Positions 23,587-34,797 of a stretch of 64,000 nt of DNA are shown one piece after another. The notes beneath the pieces were generated by a model. It made no database searches and was not told where the DNA came from. It was given only the letters and a program-made list of their open reading frames with translations. The stretch is from NCBI RefSeq assembly GCF_021155775.2, contig NC_060235.2:27692607-27756606 (forward strand), read 5' to 3'. Position 1 is the stretch's first letter. Every line of letters begins with the position of its first letter. The stretch comes from Neodiprion pinetum (lineage: Eukaryota; Arthropoda; Insecta; Hymenoptera; Diprionidae). Both the position numbers and the translations under genes were made by a program.

Positions 23587-26500
23587 TTATTTTTTCTTTT
23601 TCGAGGGTGAAGTCCTAGGCTTCTTACGTCCTTTTCCAACCATCTTCTGGGCTTTGCCACCCTTGCCTTTGCGTTTCTTTAACCGTGCTCGGAGCCCTTT
23701 GAAGGGGCCGATTTGTTTTCGAACCATGTACCCCCTCCACTGTGCCTGAATGAGGGTGGCGACCCGATGAATTTCTCGCCAGTATTCCTCTTCCTTTCTA
23801 GCTCGCTCCTTTTCCGCTAGTACTTCGTCGATGAAAACTTGTCTGGCGTCTCTCAACAAGCTCAGTTCCTCTAGTTCAACTAATTGACCTTCGATGTGAT
23901 CCTGGAGCGATACACAAATTCAATTTTGTTCAAGTATCTGCAACGAGAAAACTCGATGTTATCCTCCTTACCTTTAGTTCAGTCATTTCCTGTTCTCGTC
24001 TTTCAAGCTCCTCGATGTATTGGCTTGTCCAAGATATAATCTCATCTTCCATTTCCCGAGTGTTTGCCTCGAGATAAGTTCGCACTTCACCCGATACTAT
24101 CTGATCAGCCTTTTCCAATTTTTCGCAGTTTGCCTTGAGGCTCAGCAATTCGCCTTCTTTCTGCGCCAGCTTCAATTCCTGCTTTTCAAGTTGAGCGTCT
24201 TCCCATCTCTCCACGTATCCTGCGGTGTATCATGTATGGTACGTTTTTTTTTTTTTTTATATCCGATCACAAACGTCTTTAACAATAATAGTAGAATACG
24301 AAATCGAAATGGACGTCATGCTGAGTTACGTAGGAGCGTTTTACTGTTTTATGATTTTATCAAAATAAGCACTGCTTCAGGGGCTGTTTAGTCAATGATG
24401 TCAAAAATTTAACAGTTTGAAATAAAATTGTCAATCAAAGGAATTATGCTCTGTATTCTCTGAAGCTACAAGGAATCAGTAGTGACAACTGATATCATTG
24501 TCAATCATTGCGAATCACTCGAAATCACGGGAGAGGTTGTAAGTTTAGCTGTAAACGTTATATGATATTAATTCATTATCATTCTATTTTCCTTTATCTT
24601 ATCGTATGTGTTCGTTGATCTCCAATTTACCGAATGATTTCCATTGACTTCCCAGGATTTCCGGCTGTTTCTAGTAATTCAATGTGATTTTCTCTGATTC
24701 TATACAATCCAAGAGTCACAAAAAATATTGGAATTCAATGAAAATCACTTGGCATATCGGAAATCAACGAAAATCACACGACAAGGTAGAAATCGATACA
24801 GATCAAAGTTGATGAATTTGACTGAAATTCCTTTGATTTCCTAATCAATGAACCTTCACTATTTTTACAGACTCTTTCATATTTCCATTTCAGTATATGT
24901 ACAAAACTTGACTCAGAATATAGGATGAAAACACAGGAAAATGACCGGTCATAAGGACACCACAGTAAGTGTGTCCAAGTGGTAACTCACTGGTGAAATT
25001 ACCCTAATTCAACAATTAATCATCTTCGGGTACCAAGTTGAGATCCGTTGAGAAATATCGAGTTGTCCACGTCGGCGTTGACCTTCCGAACCATCTCGAT
25101 TCGTTGCTTCCGCGTATCGTCAAATTCTAGTTTATCATAGTCCACGAGATCTTGCAGTTGTTTGGCCTGCTCCGTCCAAAGCTCCCAGTTTATTTGCAAT
25201 TCTCGTTCTCCCTCTTGAGTTTTAACAATGTCTTCGATAACCAGTTCCAGAGATTCGAACGTTTTATTCTCCCTGATGTTACTGGTCGTCCTCCTCAGAA
25301 TTTCGTACGCGTAAGTCCTAACGCCGCGAAACATTCTCCAATCATATACGGCCCGTGCACGAAACTACGAAAGCCACACTTCGACGAACCTGTCGCGCTG
25401 AATCTTTTCCGCAACGCTGGGTATCACAGGCAGAAGTCCCATGTCCTCGCGAAATATCATTTTCGGCTCATCCGGCACGCCGTAAAGTTCCGCGATGGTC
25501 TTGTAACGCTCGTCCCAACGCTCGTCAATCTCGGCCGGGATCACGTAGCGCAGGATGGTCAGGAAATCGAGACATTCCTGTAGAACGCAGTAAAAACTGG
25601 CCGCTTCCAGGCTGGATAATGTTATCGCCGTTTGGTGATCCATCGTCAAACTCTTCACGTTCGCGTCGCTCGATGAACCTTTGTTACCGATCGTCCGCCG
25701 GCTGATTGGTGTCGTACACTCGATATCTGACGCCTTATTGAACAAGAAATTTATCCAGTTAGGGCTGATCGCAAGTGGTTAAAAAACCTCGGGAACTCAC
25801 GGGCTTCGCACTGGTTCTACTGAAAGATATTTACCGAAGAGGAGTCACGAACTAGGGCAGGCCGATTTCAACATAAAAATAATTCACACAAATGGGACAA
25901 AGTAAATAGACCCGTGTTGCGGCGTTTCATCGAATAGGCATTTGTTGGCAGAGTAGAAAAAATTCCATGATAAACTTGTTTTCGATATAACTTTTGGAAA
26001 ACGTGCTTTTTCTCTTTCCCAAATTTCCCAAAAATATAGTGACCAGATTTCTTCGTCTACCTCGTATTTTTATAATCTATTACTTCCAACGTAACCTAGA
26101 TATTCATGGCTACAAAATTTCTCTTTCCTCGTGACGCTGTGTAGAATTAAAAAGCACGATTATTTCTAAGTATACGGCCTTATCCGATATCGATTACATC
26201 CAAAAATGGCAAACGCGTGTCGAGAAAATTCTTAGAAAAATAGATTGCTTTTGAAAGTCGTCTAAAACAAGGCTTAATGTAATATAATAATAATAACATA
26301 AATACAATGCCAGCAAATTCGCCTTTAGTGAAATGCCGAGAATCGGGTGTCTTTATTTCGGATCAAGAGTACGTCGATAAATTTTGTTGAAATCGACACG
26401 TCCTACCGTGTTGGCTTCTCCTTGAACGTAAGTTTGTAATCGGATAAGAAGAGCTTTCGACTTTGAATAAAAGGAGGAAAGAAATTCTTGTTCTAATAGT

Positions 26501-27325
26501 GGCATTGAGAACCCAGTGAATTCACGTTTTCTGCAATCACAGGGACCGCGTTGGTTTGCTGCCGTTCATATGCGTCCAACGGTGCCCCGATGGTTTCAGC
26601 TTTGAAAAGTCGATATTAAAACCAGCACTAAGCGAAGTAAGGTAGGATTCTTACGACCGGTTCCGCCTTGCCCACAAACGGTTGCATTCGCGGTTTACTC
26701 TTGGCGATAAGATCATCAGTTGTCTTTTGTTCATCCCTCGGAACTTCTTGAACCATTACCCGTTTCTGTTCGTTAGTTTCTTTTTTGTAAGATTTTTCCA
26801 ACTGCCCACTTTGCGTTTCCTCGTAATTCTATCAAGAGGAAATGTGGATGAAAGTGAAACGCGTTACTCACTTGTAATTTTTCATTTTCTTAAACCGAGA
26901 AAAGCGCGGACAACCTGCAGGTTGGGTTCCAATTCGCTGCCGGAAATCCTCATGACGTTAGTCACCGCCATATGGGCGGACTTCCTTCGCGTGTCTTCGG
27001 CCAGCTGCTCGTGTTTTCGTACCGAAGAAATAGTCGCCTGTCCGACTTCCGAAGCTCGTCGCTGATCGGCTGTTACGGCCGATATTTTTGCCAGGGCATT
27101 GCTCGAGCTGTGCCTTTGCTGGGTGTACGAATTTCTTTGCGGCGTTCTGGCCTTGGTCTGGTTTTCCACGTCGGAAGACTTTGCGGTCTGCGATGTTTCA
27201 AGAAAATTAATTGCTGTTGTCAGTTACGGAATTAGACGTTGTGAGAAATCAAAGTAACCTTACAGCGAATCGATAAACCGTAGAAGACGATTACAGTATT
27301 TATCTACCTTGGCTACCGCATTCAT
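23587..27325 (-). CDS. Axonemal dynein regulatory complex protein, DRC9/DRC10 type (IQCG/IQCD family)
   Basis: Seven minus-strand exons close in phase to 557 residues: 27325-27308, 27187-26915, 26828-26655, 25733-25390, 25335-25034, 24219-23972 and 23901-23587. The N-terminal ~200 residues are polar and low-complexity. A helical block (LSSLEAASFYCVLQECLDFL) follows, then long coiled coil, then an IQ motif (IQAQWRGYMVRKQ, about 504-516) and a Lys-rich tail. This order matches the IQ-containing nexin-dynein regulatory complex subunits, which control ciliary and flagellar beating; the IQ motif binds calmodulin. IQ-plus-IGPFK resembles DRC9 (IQCG), while the N-terminal helix also resembles DRC10 (IQCD), so the paralogue is left open. 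Odd: one intron is only 54 bp (25336-25389), the donor after exon 5 is weak (GTACCC), and the protein is longer than the roughly 450 residues usual. Expression in testis or ciliated sensory cells is expected. Confidence 0.75.
24400..24860. repeat. Degenerate TTGATTTCC / GAAAATCAC repeat in a DRC-type gene intron
   Basis: Words of the form CAAYGAAAATCAC (24736-24780) and their reverse complement GTGATTTTCNNTGATT (about 24680-24700) recur irregularly through this intron, both before and after the centre, giving a loose inverted arrangement. Probably decayed simple or satellite-like sequence. Confidence 0.5.
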
Positions 27326-28510
27326 CCTGTCATTCGGGTTTATAATTTGCCGTATTTATCAAACAGGAACATCGCCAGCGTTATTGCTACGTATATCGGG
27401 ACCGATATTTTGTCCTTAAAGTCGTCCCATTCCATCGTAAGATGTTGTAATGTGTGGCAGGCTGATATATGGAAGAAGAATACACTCGAATTGGTAATTT
27501 ATTACGAGAAATATTTATTTCTACGAGGCGTACAACGCGTATTTTGTTACGTTTGAATCACGTGGTTTAGCTTCCTGTCGCCCGCTCATCACGTTGGCAC
27601 TGCACTCTGCTATGATGTAAGAATTGGACTGAAGAATTGTGACGAAGCTATCTTTTCTCAATGAACTCGTGCTCGTAATAGGTATATTTTCATCTTTTTG
27701 TCATCGCAGTTTCGTAATGGACACGTAATATATCGTCGATGTTCTTCCGTGAATTTTTAAACGATTGCAGTGCAGCGAGATTTGTGTCGCAACGATTATT
27801 TCTTTTTCAACTGGCTCGAAAGAGTTGTCCACGTACTCTGACGGAAATGAAATAATCTAAACTACGAATAATAAAGAATAACCCACACTGCAACTGGATA
27901 GTCTCTTCGAATTCTATAAAATGTCTTGAGTTTCATGTTGCAACATATTTTTAAGTTCATAAAAGTTAGCCAGTAAGTGGTCCACAGGCAACTTATTGTA
28001 CTACTATTGGCTATAGTCATGTTGTAATTTTTCTCTACCAAAAATTGACAGCGTAGAAGATGTTCGTAGACTTAATGTATACCTAACTTGAATTTGCCTG
28101 GTTTATTTTCCGCTACCATTTCAGTAATTGAAAATGAATTCGCTCTTCGTCAACTTGTCGCTAAGCTTTTGTCGACACTCGACTGTACGCCAACTTAAAC
28201 CATTCGTATGACTGTCCGTCTTCCAACGATTGTGTTACTTGCGTTACATTGACCACATCCTACAGGCATGTACAAGTAATGTTCTACCGAGAAATGAAGA
28301 AAAAAAATAAGCCCCACGATTATCAAACTACTCTCTTGACAACCCTACTCCATTCAGTTTTATAACTCTCGAGAATTTCCCATTAGGATATTCGCAGTTA
28401 TAAAACTGTTCGTTGCAGACGAAAGGCATCTCAGAGCTTGAAAAGATTTTGTACAGTCCTGCGAAACATTTTTGATCTGTAGTCTGATCTGCCAGATCAC
28501 TGCGGAAATC
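27326..28510. other. Divergent promoter region, DRC-type gene and Pvf-like gene
   Basis: The two genes are transcribed away from each other with about 1.2 kb between their start codons. The sequence is AT-rich with no clear TATA box or repeats. No gene supported. Confidence 0.4.
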
Positions 28511-29887
28511 ATGAACTTTGCTTCGTTCGTTCTCTGCATTTTCGTCGCGTTGTTGGCAATCGCCCAAAGTGAAAGAATCCTGTCTAACCGCAGCGCAGAT
28601 TATGATGTTCATAACGAAATTAGTGAGTTTTACAATTCAAATCATAATAAAAATATATAGTAACAAATTGTATTTCTTCTGACTATGTGTTTCATACGAG
28701 CCGTGTTATTTATAATATCGGAGCGTTTAATTCTTTTCAGAGCTCTGAAATTTCGGGATTAGTCGACAATATCTTGAATCTTAAAGTTTTCATGCATTTT
28801 TCTGCAGATTGCCGCCAAGGTAGTCGTGGTTTGAAGCATACCATTATGAACAGCATCTGCAGACCTTACGAACGACACGTTGATCTGAAACCCTTGCCAG
28901 GGTTTCGCTTCATACCGCCAACAGTTTCCATTAAACGATGTGACGGGCACTGCCTCGCCGGTTTATCATGTGTACCCGTGTCGAAAAGGCTGGTTGACGT
29001 TCATGTTCAAGTAAAACGTTTGAACCAAGTGTATGGCCAGCCGATAATGATGTGCGGTGTCGTGAAAGTTGAGGAACATGACCAGTGCAGGTGAGAATTA
29101 ATTAATTTCCCGAACGTGTATCAATTATTCTCCGGTTATGCTATGAATTGTCAGGAATCTGAAAAATTTGAACTTCTTTCAAATTTCTGAGAAATTCTGT
29201 TTGCAATAAATACAATTATGATTGCGTGAAAATGAAAAGTAATAAACCAAAAACTACATTATATCTATATGAGTAATAGGTTAAATACCTGGAACATTAG
29301 TTTGCACTGTGAGTGTGCGTGAAATTGATACCTGCTAATATTCCAACAGTGTGATCTGCTGTTTGGAAAAATATTCATTGAATTATGAAAAGACCTACCA
29401 CTCTGATCGTAAAATCTTATCAAGTCACGTTTCGTGCGAATTATGCAAACTGAGTCTACTTTTTTACCGATATCATGATGTCATCTATAAACCACATTTA
29501 CTGTTTGATACAGGTGTAAATGTCAACGGACGGCGAAGGATTGCAACGATCGACAAGATTACAATGTGGACAGTTGTAGCTGTGACTGCAAGAATGGAAA
29601 TCAGAAAAAGGAGGATTGCGAACGTCAAATGGGAAAGACATGGAACGACGACGAATGCTCCTGCAATTGCAACGAATTGGAAGTCCTCTGTACGAATGGC
29701 CAATACTGGGACGAAAAACAGTGCAAGTGAGTATTGTCATTCCAAAGTTATAGGTAGGCCGCAAATTTTTGAGGGTTTACACTGTGATGGGTTCAATCGG
29801 AGCCTTTATCACTTGTTGAACATTCAATTTCTTTGATTTACGTAATATATTTATGGACATTTATGTAATTACAGATGTGTTCAATGA
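28511..29887 (+). CDS. Pvf: PDGF/VEGF-related growth factor (Pvf-like), secreted cystine-knot ligand
   Basis: Four coding exons close in phase to 206 residues: 28511-28622, 28808-29090, 29514-29726 and 29875-29887. A clear signal peptide (MNFASFVLCIFVALLAIAQS) is followed by a cystine-knot domain (about 39-135). It has VEGF-like spacing: C55, C82 in KRCDGHC, C86, C92 in LSCVP, and C131/C133. The tail (133-206) is Cys-rich with CSCDC and CSCNC, the CxCxC repeats of VEGF-C and insect Pvfs. Such ligands bind the receptor tyrosine kinase PVR and control haemocyte survival and migration, tracheae and border-cell guidance. Odd: the two positions forming inter-chain disulfides in VEGF-A (C51, C60) align with T76 and H85, while C39 and C120 are extra. 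An alternative exon-2 acceptor at 28740 would give an immediate stop, so 28808 was chosen. AATAAA at 30077-30082. Confidence 0.88.
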
Positions 29888-30076
29888 TGTAATCCGATAA
29901 AAGTTTCCCAGAGCTAGGGTTAGATTTCACATCTTCATCAGAGACCTTTTCCTCGTAAGTTCATGTTTTTGCAATTCTTTAACTAATATAATCTTAAGCT
30001 GTATGGACAGCTGTGTTCCACGGGTAAAAGGTTTCATTTTATTATTTTTGATGGACAACTTGTGTGTGATACTTTC

Positions 30077-30082
30077 AATAAA
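30077..30082 (+). terminator. Poly(A) signal of the Pvf-like gene
   Basis: AATAAA, 190 bases after the stop codon, followed by a T/G-containing stretch. Best candidate in the 3' UTR. Confidence 0.55.
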
Positions 30083-31193
30083 TATTTGTAGAAATAAATA
30101 AATATACAAACTGATTAGAATAACGACTGCAGTAATACAACAGTATAAGTAATTGAAGGTTAAAACACTTATGGTATGTTATTTATCCATAACTACATGG
30201 CAGTTATAATATCAAAACTCAGTCACAAATCGTTTGGCACAAAAGGTTCGTTCTTTCACTGAGTGAATTTTTCATCGGCACTTTCCGATATGATTTCGAC
30301 TATATGCAATCTTAGATAACGCGTATACAATCGATTTGAATTGAATTTCGTGTCATAATCATAGCGAAGTGTCGTGACAAATAATTTATTTTTGAGCAGA
30401 ATGTAAAGACTTCAATCTCAATTAATCTAATTAAATATTGACTAGAAATTTGTATACATTAGTTTCTTATCCAACAGCTACGAATGTGGGCGTAATAAAT
30501 TCCCTGCTTGAATATGGCAAAATATTCATTTACAGGTATAATATGTGCGTAAATTCTACCCTTGAAATATAGCTGTTACCTCTACCGAAAGAAAATATGG
30601 AATATTAAATCGTGTGACGATACTTTTGACAATTCGAAATTAATCATTTTGTAGAAAAGTATTTCAAAGTTTAAAAAATTTTGTAGCGTTCGCTAATCGA
30701 TTGTTTCATGATACTCTCTGAAGGCCAAATATTATCTAAAGTGGCATTTCTTAGAGGTATAGTTTTCTTCATCATTTATTTACGAATTACGCTCAAGACT
30801 GTTATTATACGATTATTTGTATGCGTTGCGACTTAATTCACATTCCAGTAAATCGCGCGAAAGAATAAACTCGACAGAAAAGATTCGCGTGAGTTAAGAC
30901 TAAATAAAAATCAGGATCCAAATGATGTATCACTATACCCATAAATATTGCTGTGCACTTAAATATATTTAATTCTTCCCTGAAATTGGGGTCCCTTAAC
31001 CAGCGACAACTTGATAAAGACAAAGCACCTCGATTCTAGTGAATATAAATCAGTTTTCTATTGGGCAAAAATTATTTCTATGCCTAAGAAGAAATTATCC
31101 CGTCCTTGATTATTCTAAGAATCGAATGATAATTGAAACGACTTCAAAGACTCCTCCACCAAGACGTATATTCAAATTTTGAGCGTAAAATAT
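30083..31193. other. Intergenic region
   Basis: AT-rich, convergent spacer between the Pvf-like gene and the minus-strand membrane-protein gene. A 61-codon minus ORF at 30838-31023 has no features of a gene. Nothing else seen. Confidence 0.4.
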
Positions 31194-31898
31194 TTACAGC
31201 TCCGAGTGGCGTGGAGGAAACTTCTTTAGTACTGCGTTGTAGAGGTTGTAAAACGCGTAGAAGCTAACGCTCAGTATAACGGCGAGTGCGGAGCCGAAAA
31301 TCCAGGATAAAAAGTTCCCGTCGATTATGTCGGATGTTTCCTTCTTCTTCCGCGCACTGAGGTCACCAAGAGTAGTTCCTTTGCGAGCCTCCATGAGACG
31401 TTTCATCCTGCTCAGCTTAGCTCGCAGCTCGTCGACAGATTCGGCAATGTTGTCGCTTCCCTCATCTCTGGGAAGGTCGCCTATGACTGAAAAAGATATT
31501 CTTCACCTCACTGATTCAACGAAGCTGTATGAAAATGATACGAGCATCGAGTGCGTTGAGAAAATTTTTAATGCATGATATGGTAGCATGATTCATAAGA
31601 AAATCATGATTTTGATTTGAAAGTGCACGGGAAATACTTGAAATTTGCGAGTTTGAGTTCATTAATATTCCTGTGGCACCGGTGAATGAATAAACTATTT
31701 TAAACAGTAGAAAAAAGTATGTAAGCGAACAGACACGGGTTTCGTAGTGTATTCGAAATTCTGTTTGCGCATACTTTGCGATACAATTATGCTTGATCTG
31801 ATCCACTTATTTTACAATTTTCTAATCACTGATCACTGAGTACATAATCATCACTCACCAGCAGCCTCGGGCAAACAGGTGTGAGAATCGGAATTCAT
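31194..31898 (-). CDS. Small single-span membrane protein with coiled-coil segment, unidentified
   Basis: Two minus-strand exons, 31898-31859 and 31486-31194, join in phase (donor GTGAGT, acceptor CAG) to 110 residues. The N-terminal ~45 residues are acidic, with a short amphipathic heptad-like stretch (SVDELRAKLSRMKRLMEARK). A basic patch ARKKKE follows, then one hydrophobic span (about residues 74-93, FLSWIFGSALAVILSVSFYA), and a short tail ending KKFPPRHSEL. There is no signal peptide, so a tail-anchored-like topology with the N-terminus in the cytosol is inferred, in the ER or the mitochondrial outer membrane. I do not recognise the family. Exon structure, charge pattern and a single clean membrane span make it a credible gene. 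ATG 31898 is the first in frame. Confidence 0.7.
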
Positions 31899-32235
31899 CG
31901 TAGTTTACTGCACTGAGAGAAATTTGTCGACTACGGTGTGAAAAAATCTTATTGATCGATCAAAGGTCGCGCTTGCGCGCATGCTGGGCGAGTTCCGAGT
32001 CAAATGCCTATCCATGTAAGCAGAAACGGTGGATTGATGTACTCAATTTTTTTTATGGATAACGATGACTCAAAAATGCAATGTATTACTAATCCATTTT
32101 TGTAAACTAGATGCACAAACCACTCTCTTATTGGTACTGAAGTAATGTAGATCTATAGTAGGTTCAAAGCGCATATAATCCTATTATAGGTATGTAAGCA
32201 TCTTTCCTTGTCTGTAAAATAATGTATGTAATACC

Positions 32236-32580
32236 TTAATAATTGCGAGCCTTGATTGCGTAATTAAGGAATGAATTCTCCAATTTATGTAGCAAGAGTT
32301 TATGCCCTATTTTTCTGAGATCGTCGATAACCAGATGCATTTGCATGTTACTAGTGTGCGCTGTATCGCACCATTTCAGAAATGGTATGTTTTCAAACAA
32401 TTGCTCGGAAAATGAAAAAGGGATCGTCATGTTCATAAAGTCAAAATCAAAGTCCCAAAACTGTGGACCGCTTCTGAAAATGATCCACTCATAAAGAATA
32501 TAACATACTAGGGAAGTGTCGAATGTGTTGGGACTTTCAAACGAGCTAGTATTTTCCACCGCTCGTTTGAGCGCTGCCAT
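32236..32580 (-). CDS. Hypothetical 114-residue ORF, doubtful gene
   Basis: ATG 32580-32578 opens a 114-codon minus-strand frame ending in TAA, starting MAALKRAVENTSSFESPNTF. The composition is protein-like (aromatic-rich middle FWDFDFDF, helical C-terminal part) rather than low-complexity. A CAG directly precedes the ATG in a pyrimidine-containing context, so the ATG could open a second exon; the frame stays open upstream to a GTG at 32622. It lies head-to-head with CZIB, 368 bp between starts. No family recognised and no conserved motif seen, so it may be chance. Confidence 0.3.
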   Translation of the reverse strand: MAALKRAVENTSSFESPNTFDTSLVCYILYEWIIFRSGPQFWDFDFDFMNMTIPFSFSEQLFENIPFLKWCDTAHTSNMQMHLVIDDLRKIGHKLLLHKLENSFLNYAIKARNY

Positions 32581-32948
32581 CTGTGGGATTTCAGGGCGTA
32601 TTTGTATGAACGAATACACCACGGGTGACAGCTGCGCTATGTATCCATGTTACGAACCGTACGGACTGTGGAAATGGTCATAAGTTGTGTACAATTTAAC
32701 AATAAGTGTTGACGTTAAATTACTGCTATTGTTAAGTGTATGTGTATAATTTTCATCGGCGAGAGATTCTGTAAATTTTATGGACTATTCATATCCAAGA
32801 AAGCATTCGGAAAATAGTTTGCAGTAACTCTGCGGAAGAAAGTGTAAGTAAACAAGAGAAAAACCTAACCTGAGCAGAGACTGATCTTAAAAATAGATGT
32901 GAATTTGAAAAAAATACGCAGCTAAATTCCAGTAATTATTATTCAAAT

Positions 32949-33434
32949 ATGGTAAAAGTGGCACTGCAAATTAAAGCGACGCTGGAGAATATAGAGGAAC
33001 TGAAAACGTCGGGTGATGATTTTCGTTATTATTTGAAATTTACATGCGGCAACTGCGGCGAAGTATCGGAGAAATGGAACTACGTATCGCAGTCGGAATC
33101 GACGCCGTCCAAGCGAGGAAGCGGCGTGAATCATTTCGTCAGCAAATGTAAACTGTGTTCGAGGGAGAATACCATGACGATTATCGAAGGCTCAACGCAG
33201 TCATACACCGCCGAGGATCAGGGAAAGTTCAAGACACTCGCTGTTTTCGACTGCCGCGGCATAGAGCCCGCCGAATTTTCAGCTCGTCAGGGATGGGTGG
33301 CTAAGGCTATCGACGGAGGCAAGGAATTTACAGACGTTGACCTCAGCGAGGGCGAATGGGCTGATTATTGTGAGAAAATTGCTAATCCAGTCGGCGTTTA
33401 CGAAATCGAGCACAGGTTCGAGAAGACCAAGTGA
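32949..33434 (+). CDS. CZIB: CXXC motif-containing zinc-binding protein (CZIB / UPF0587, C1orf123 family)
   Basis: A single-exon frame of 161 residues, almost the same length as the human protein (160). The N-terminus MVKVALQIKATLENIEEL and the two CxxC pairs, C33/C36 (CGNC) and C67/C70 (CKLC), are diagnostic; together they form the structural zinc site of this small beta-barrel family. The central ECRG-type motif appears as DCRGIEP. The family is widely conserved, cytosolic and of poorly defined function. The start is set by the family N-terminus. A possible 5' UTR intron is suggested by GTAAGT at about 32843. AATAAA hexamers follow at 33532 and 33579, so the 3' UTR is short. Confidence 0.95.
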   Translation: MVKVALQIKATLENIEELKTSGDDFRYYLKFTCGNCGEVSEKWNYVSQSESTPSKRGSGVNHFVSKCKLCSRENTMTIIEGSTQSYTAEDQGKFKTLAVFDCRGIEPAEFSARQGWVAKAIDGGKEFTDVDLSEGEWADYCEKIANPVGVYEIEHRFEKTK

Positions 33435-33531
33435 AAGGATCCCCTCCTTACCAATGCGATAATTCGCGTAATTCTAGGAATAAGAGACGCTCTTGAAATT
33501 TCATGTAACGATGTGTCAAATGTATGTAGCT

Positions 33532-33537
33532 AATAAA
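33532..33537 (+). terminator. CZIB poly(A) signal
   Basis: AATAAA, 98 bases after the stop; a second copy at 33579-33584 could be used instead. Confidence 0.6.
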
Positions 33538-33884
33538 TTGTTGAATCTGTTCACCGTAATGAGCACAGGTCGAGAATCAATAAATATTTGGCGGTAAATT
33601 TGATTATCCGTCAGGATTTATTCCTACTGTTATCAACATTCTAATGATTTGGGGGGAAAGAGTACGGAGCTACACTACCGACGGTGTGATCAAAACCGTC
33701 GACTGAAGAATATATCTTTAGTCAAAGGCTAACCATCGAAGGGCCTAGCCGCTCGAGTCTGAAATTGGTACGAAAGATAAACTGCGTATTTCTTGTCGGA
33801 AATGTAAAAACTAAAATCATTATACATCGTGTCATATCATACATAGTATTGAAGTTCGAAACCAGAGTTTGGATGTTCAGAAAG

Positions 33885-33892
33885 TGACGTCA
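33885..33892. promoter_or_regulatory. TGACGTCA (CRE octamer) in repeat, copy 1
   Basis: Perfect palindromic cAMP-response-element octamer in the block TTCAGAAAGTGACGTCACT; the same octamer is kept in three other copies (36460, 41525, 44066). The match is seen directly; any activity is unknown. Confidence 0.5.
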
Positions 33893-34057
33893 CTCAAAAT
33901 TTTTTATCTTTTGGCGTTATGGATCTACAGTTATTGTCGACTACGAAAATCAGCTAGCCAAATTCCTCAGTCTGGAAACAACCGCGCAGTAGAGTGGACG
34001 CATGAAAATCGCGCTCCGGAAATTTCGAGTACGGGGTTCTGGATCCTGCGCTCCGGG

Positions 34058-34335
34058 CCCGCTTCCTGGTGCAACTCGAGTTCCAGGACAAGCGCTCTGT
34101 AGTTTCTACGCTACAGGTCGGTACCTGGTGAAACTCGACTTCAGGAAGAAGCACTACGTAGTTTCTGAGCTCCAGGTCCGCTACCTGATGAAACTCGACT
34201 TTCAGTACAAGCGCTGCGTAGTTTCTGCGCTCAAGGTTCACTATCTGGAGAAACTCGAATTCCGGGACAAGCGCTCCATCGTTCCTGCACTCCAGGTCCG
34301 CTACCTAGCGAAACTCGACTTCAAGGAGAGGACGA
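34058..34335 (+). repeat. 60-bp tandem repeat, about 4.5 units
   Basis: Units start CGSTACCTGGTGAAACTCGA and differ by about 15-25%. In one frame each reads as 20 residues with the pattern RYLxKLDFxxKRxVVxALQV; the first unit is out of frame with the next by one base. The 115-bp repeat of the palindrome shares the block GACTTCCAGGATAAGCGCTC with it. Confidence 0.8.
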
Positions 34336-34797
34336 GGAGGACGAGGATTTGTGCTCATGAGTTAAACATTTTTATATTATTCAATGGCAATTGTAATTAT
34401 ATTTCATCTAAAATTTTTCAAACTTGTCCTGTTGACAATAGATTGTTTCAATTCATTTTTCGCGCAAGCACAAATTTAGTAGCTATAAATGCGCTGACAA
34501 AATTTGTTATATTATTAATTAATTAATTGATTATACCAATCCTTACACAATATTTTTGATGTATTCTTATGTTGAAAATATTAATAACTATTCAAGGTAT
34601 AACTTGAAGTGGTTATGGGTGGTTGTTGGAGGTGGTTGGCGGTGGTTGGAGGTAGTCGGAGGTGATGGAAGGTACTCGCATGGTGAGGTGATGGGGTGAT
34701 GGCGTAGTGGGGTGATGGGGTGGTGGGGTAGTGGGGTGATGGGGTCATGAGGTAGTGGGGTGATTTGCATTTTTGGCGACATTTTTCGCGATTTTAA

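Larger units (their letters stand above)
33690..34790 (+). repeat. Composite repeat unit, outlying relative of the palindrome arm
   Basis: In order: an ACTGAAGAATATATCTT-type box (33702-33720), a TGACGTCA block (33885-33892), a 60-bp tandem repeat (34058-34335), GAGGACGAGGATTTGTGCT, an AATTAATTAATTGAT tract with CCTTACACAATATTTTTGATG (to about 34560), and a GGTGGTTGGAGG minisatellite (34600-34760). The same blocks recur in the same order at 36220-38300 inside the palindrome, so this is a diverged direct copy of an arm. A 174-codon ORF at 34002 is a reading of this repeat. Confidence 0.8.
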
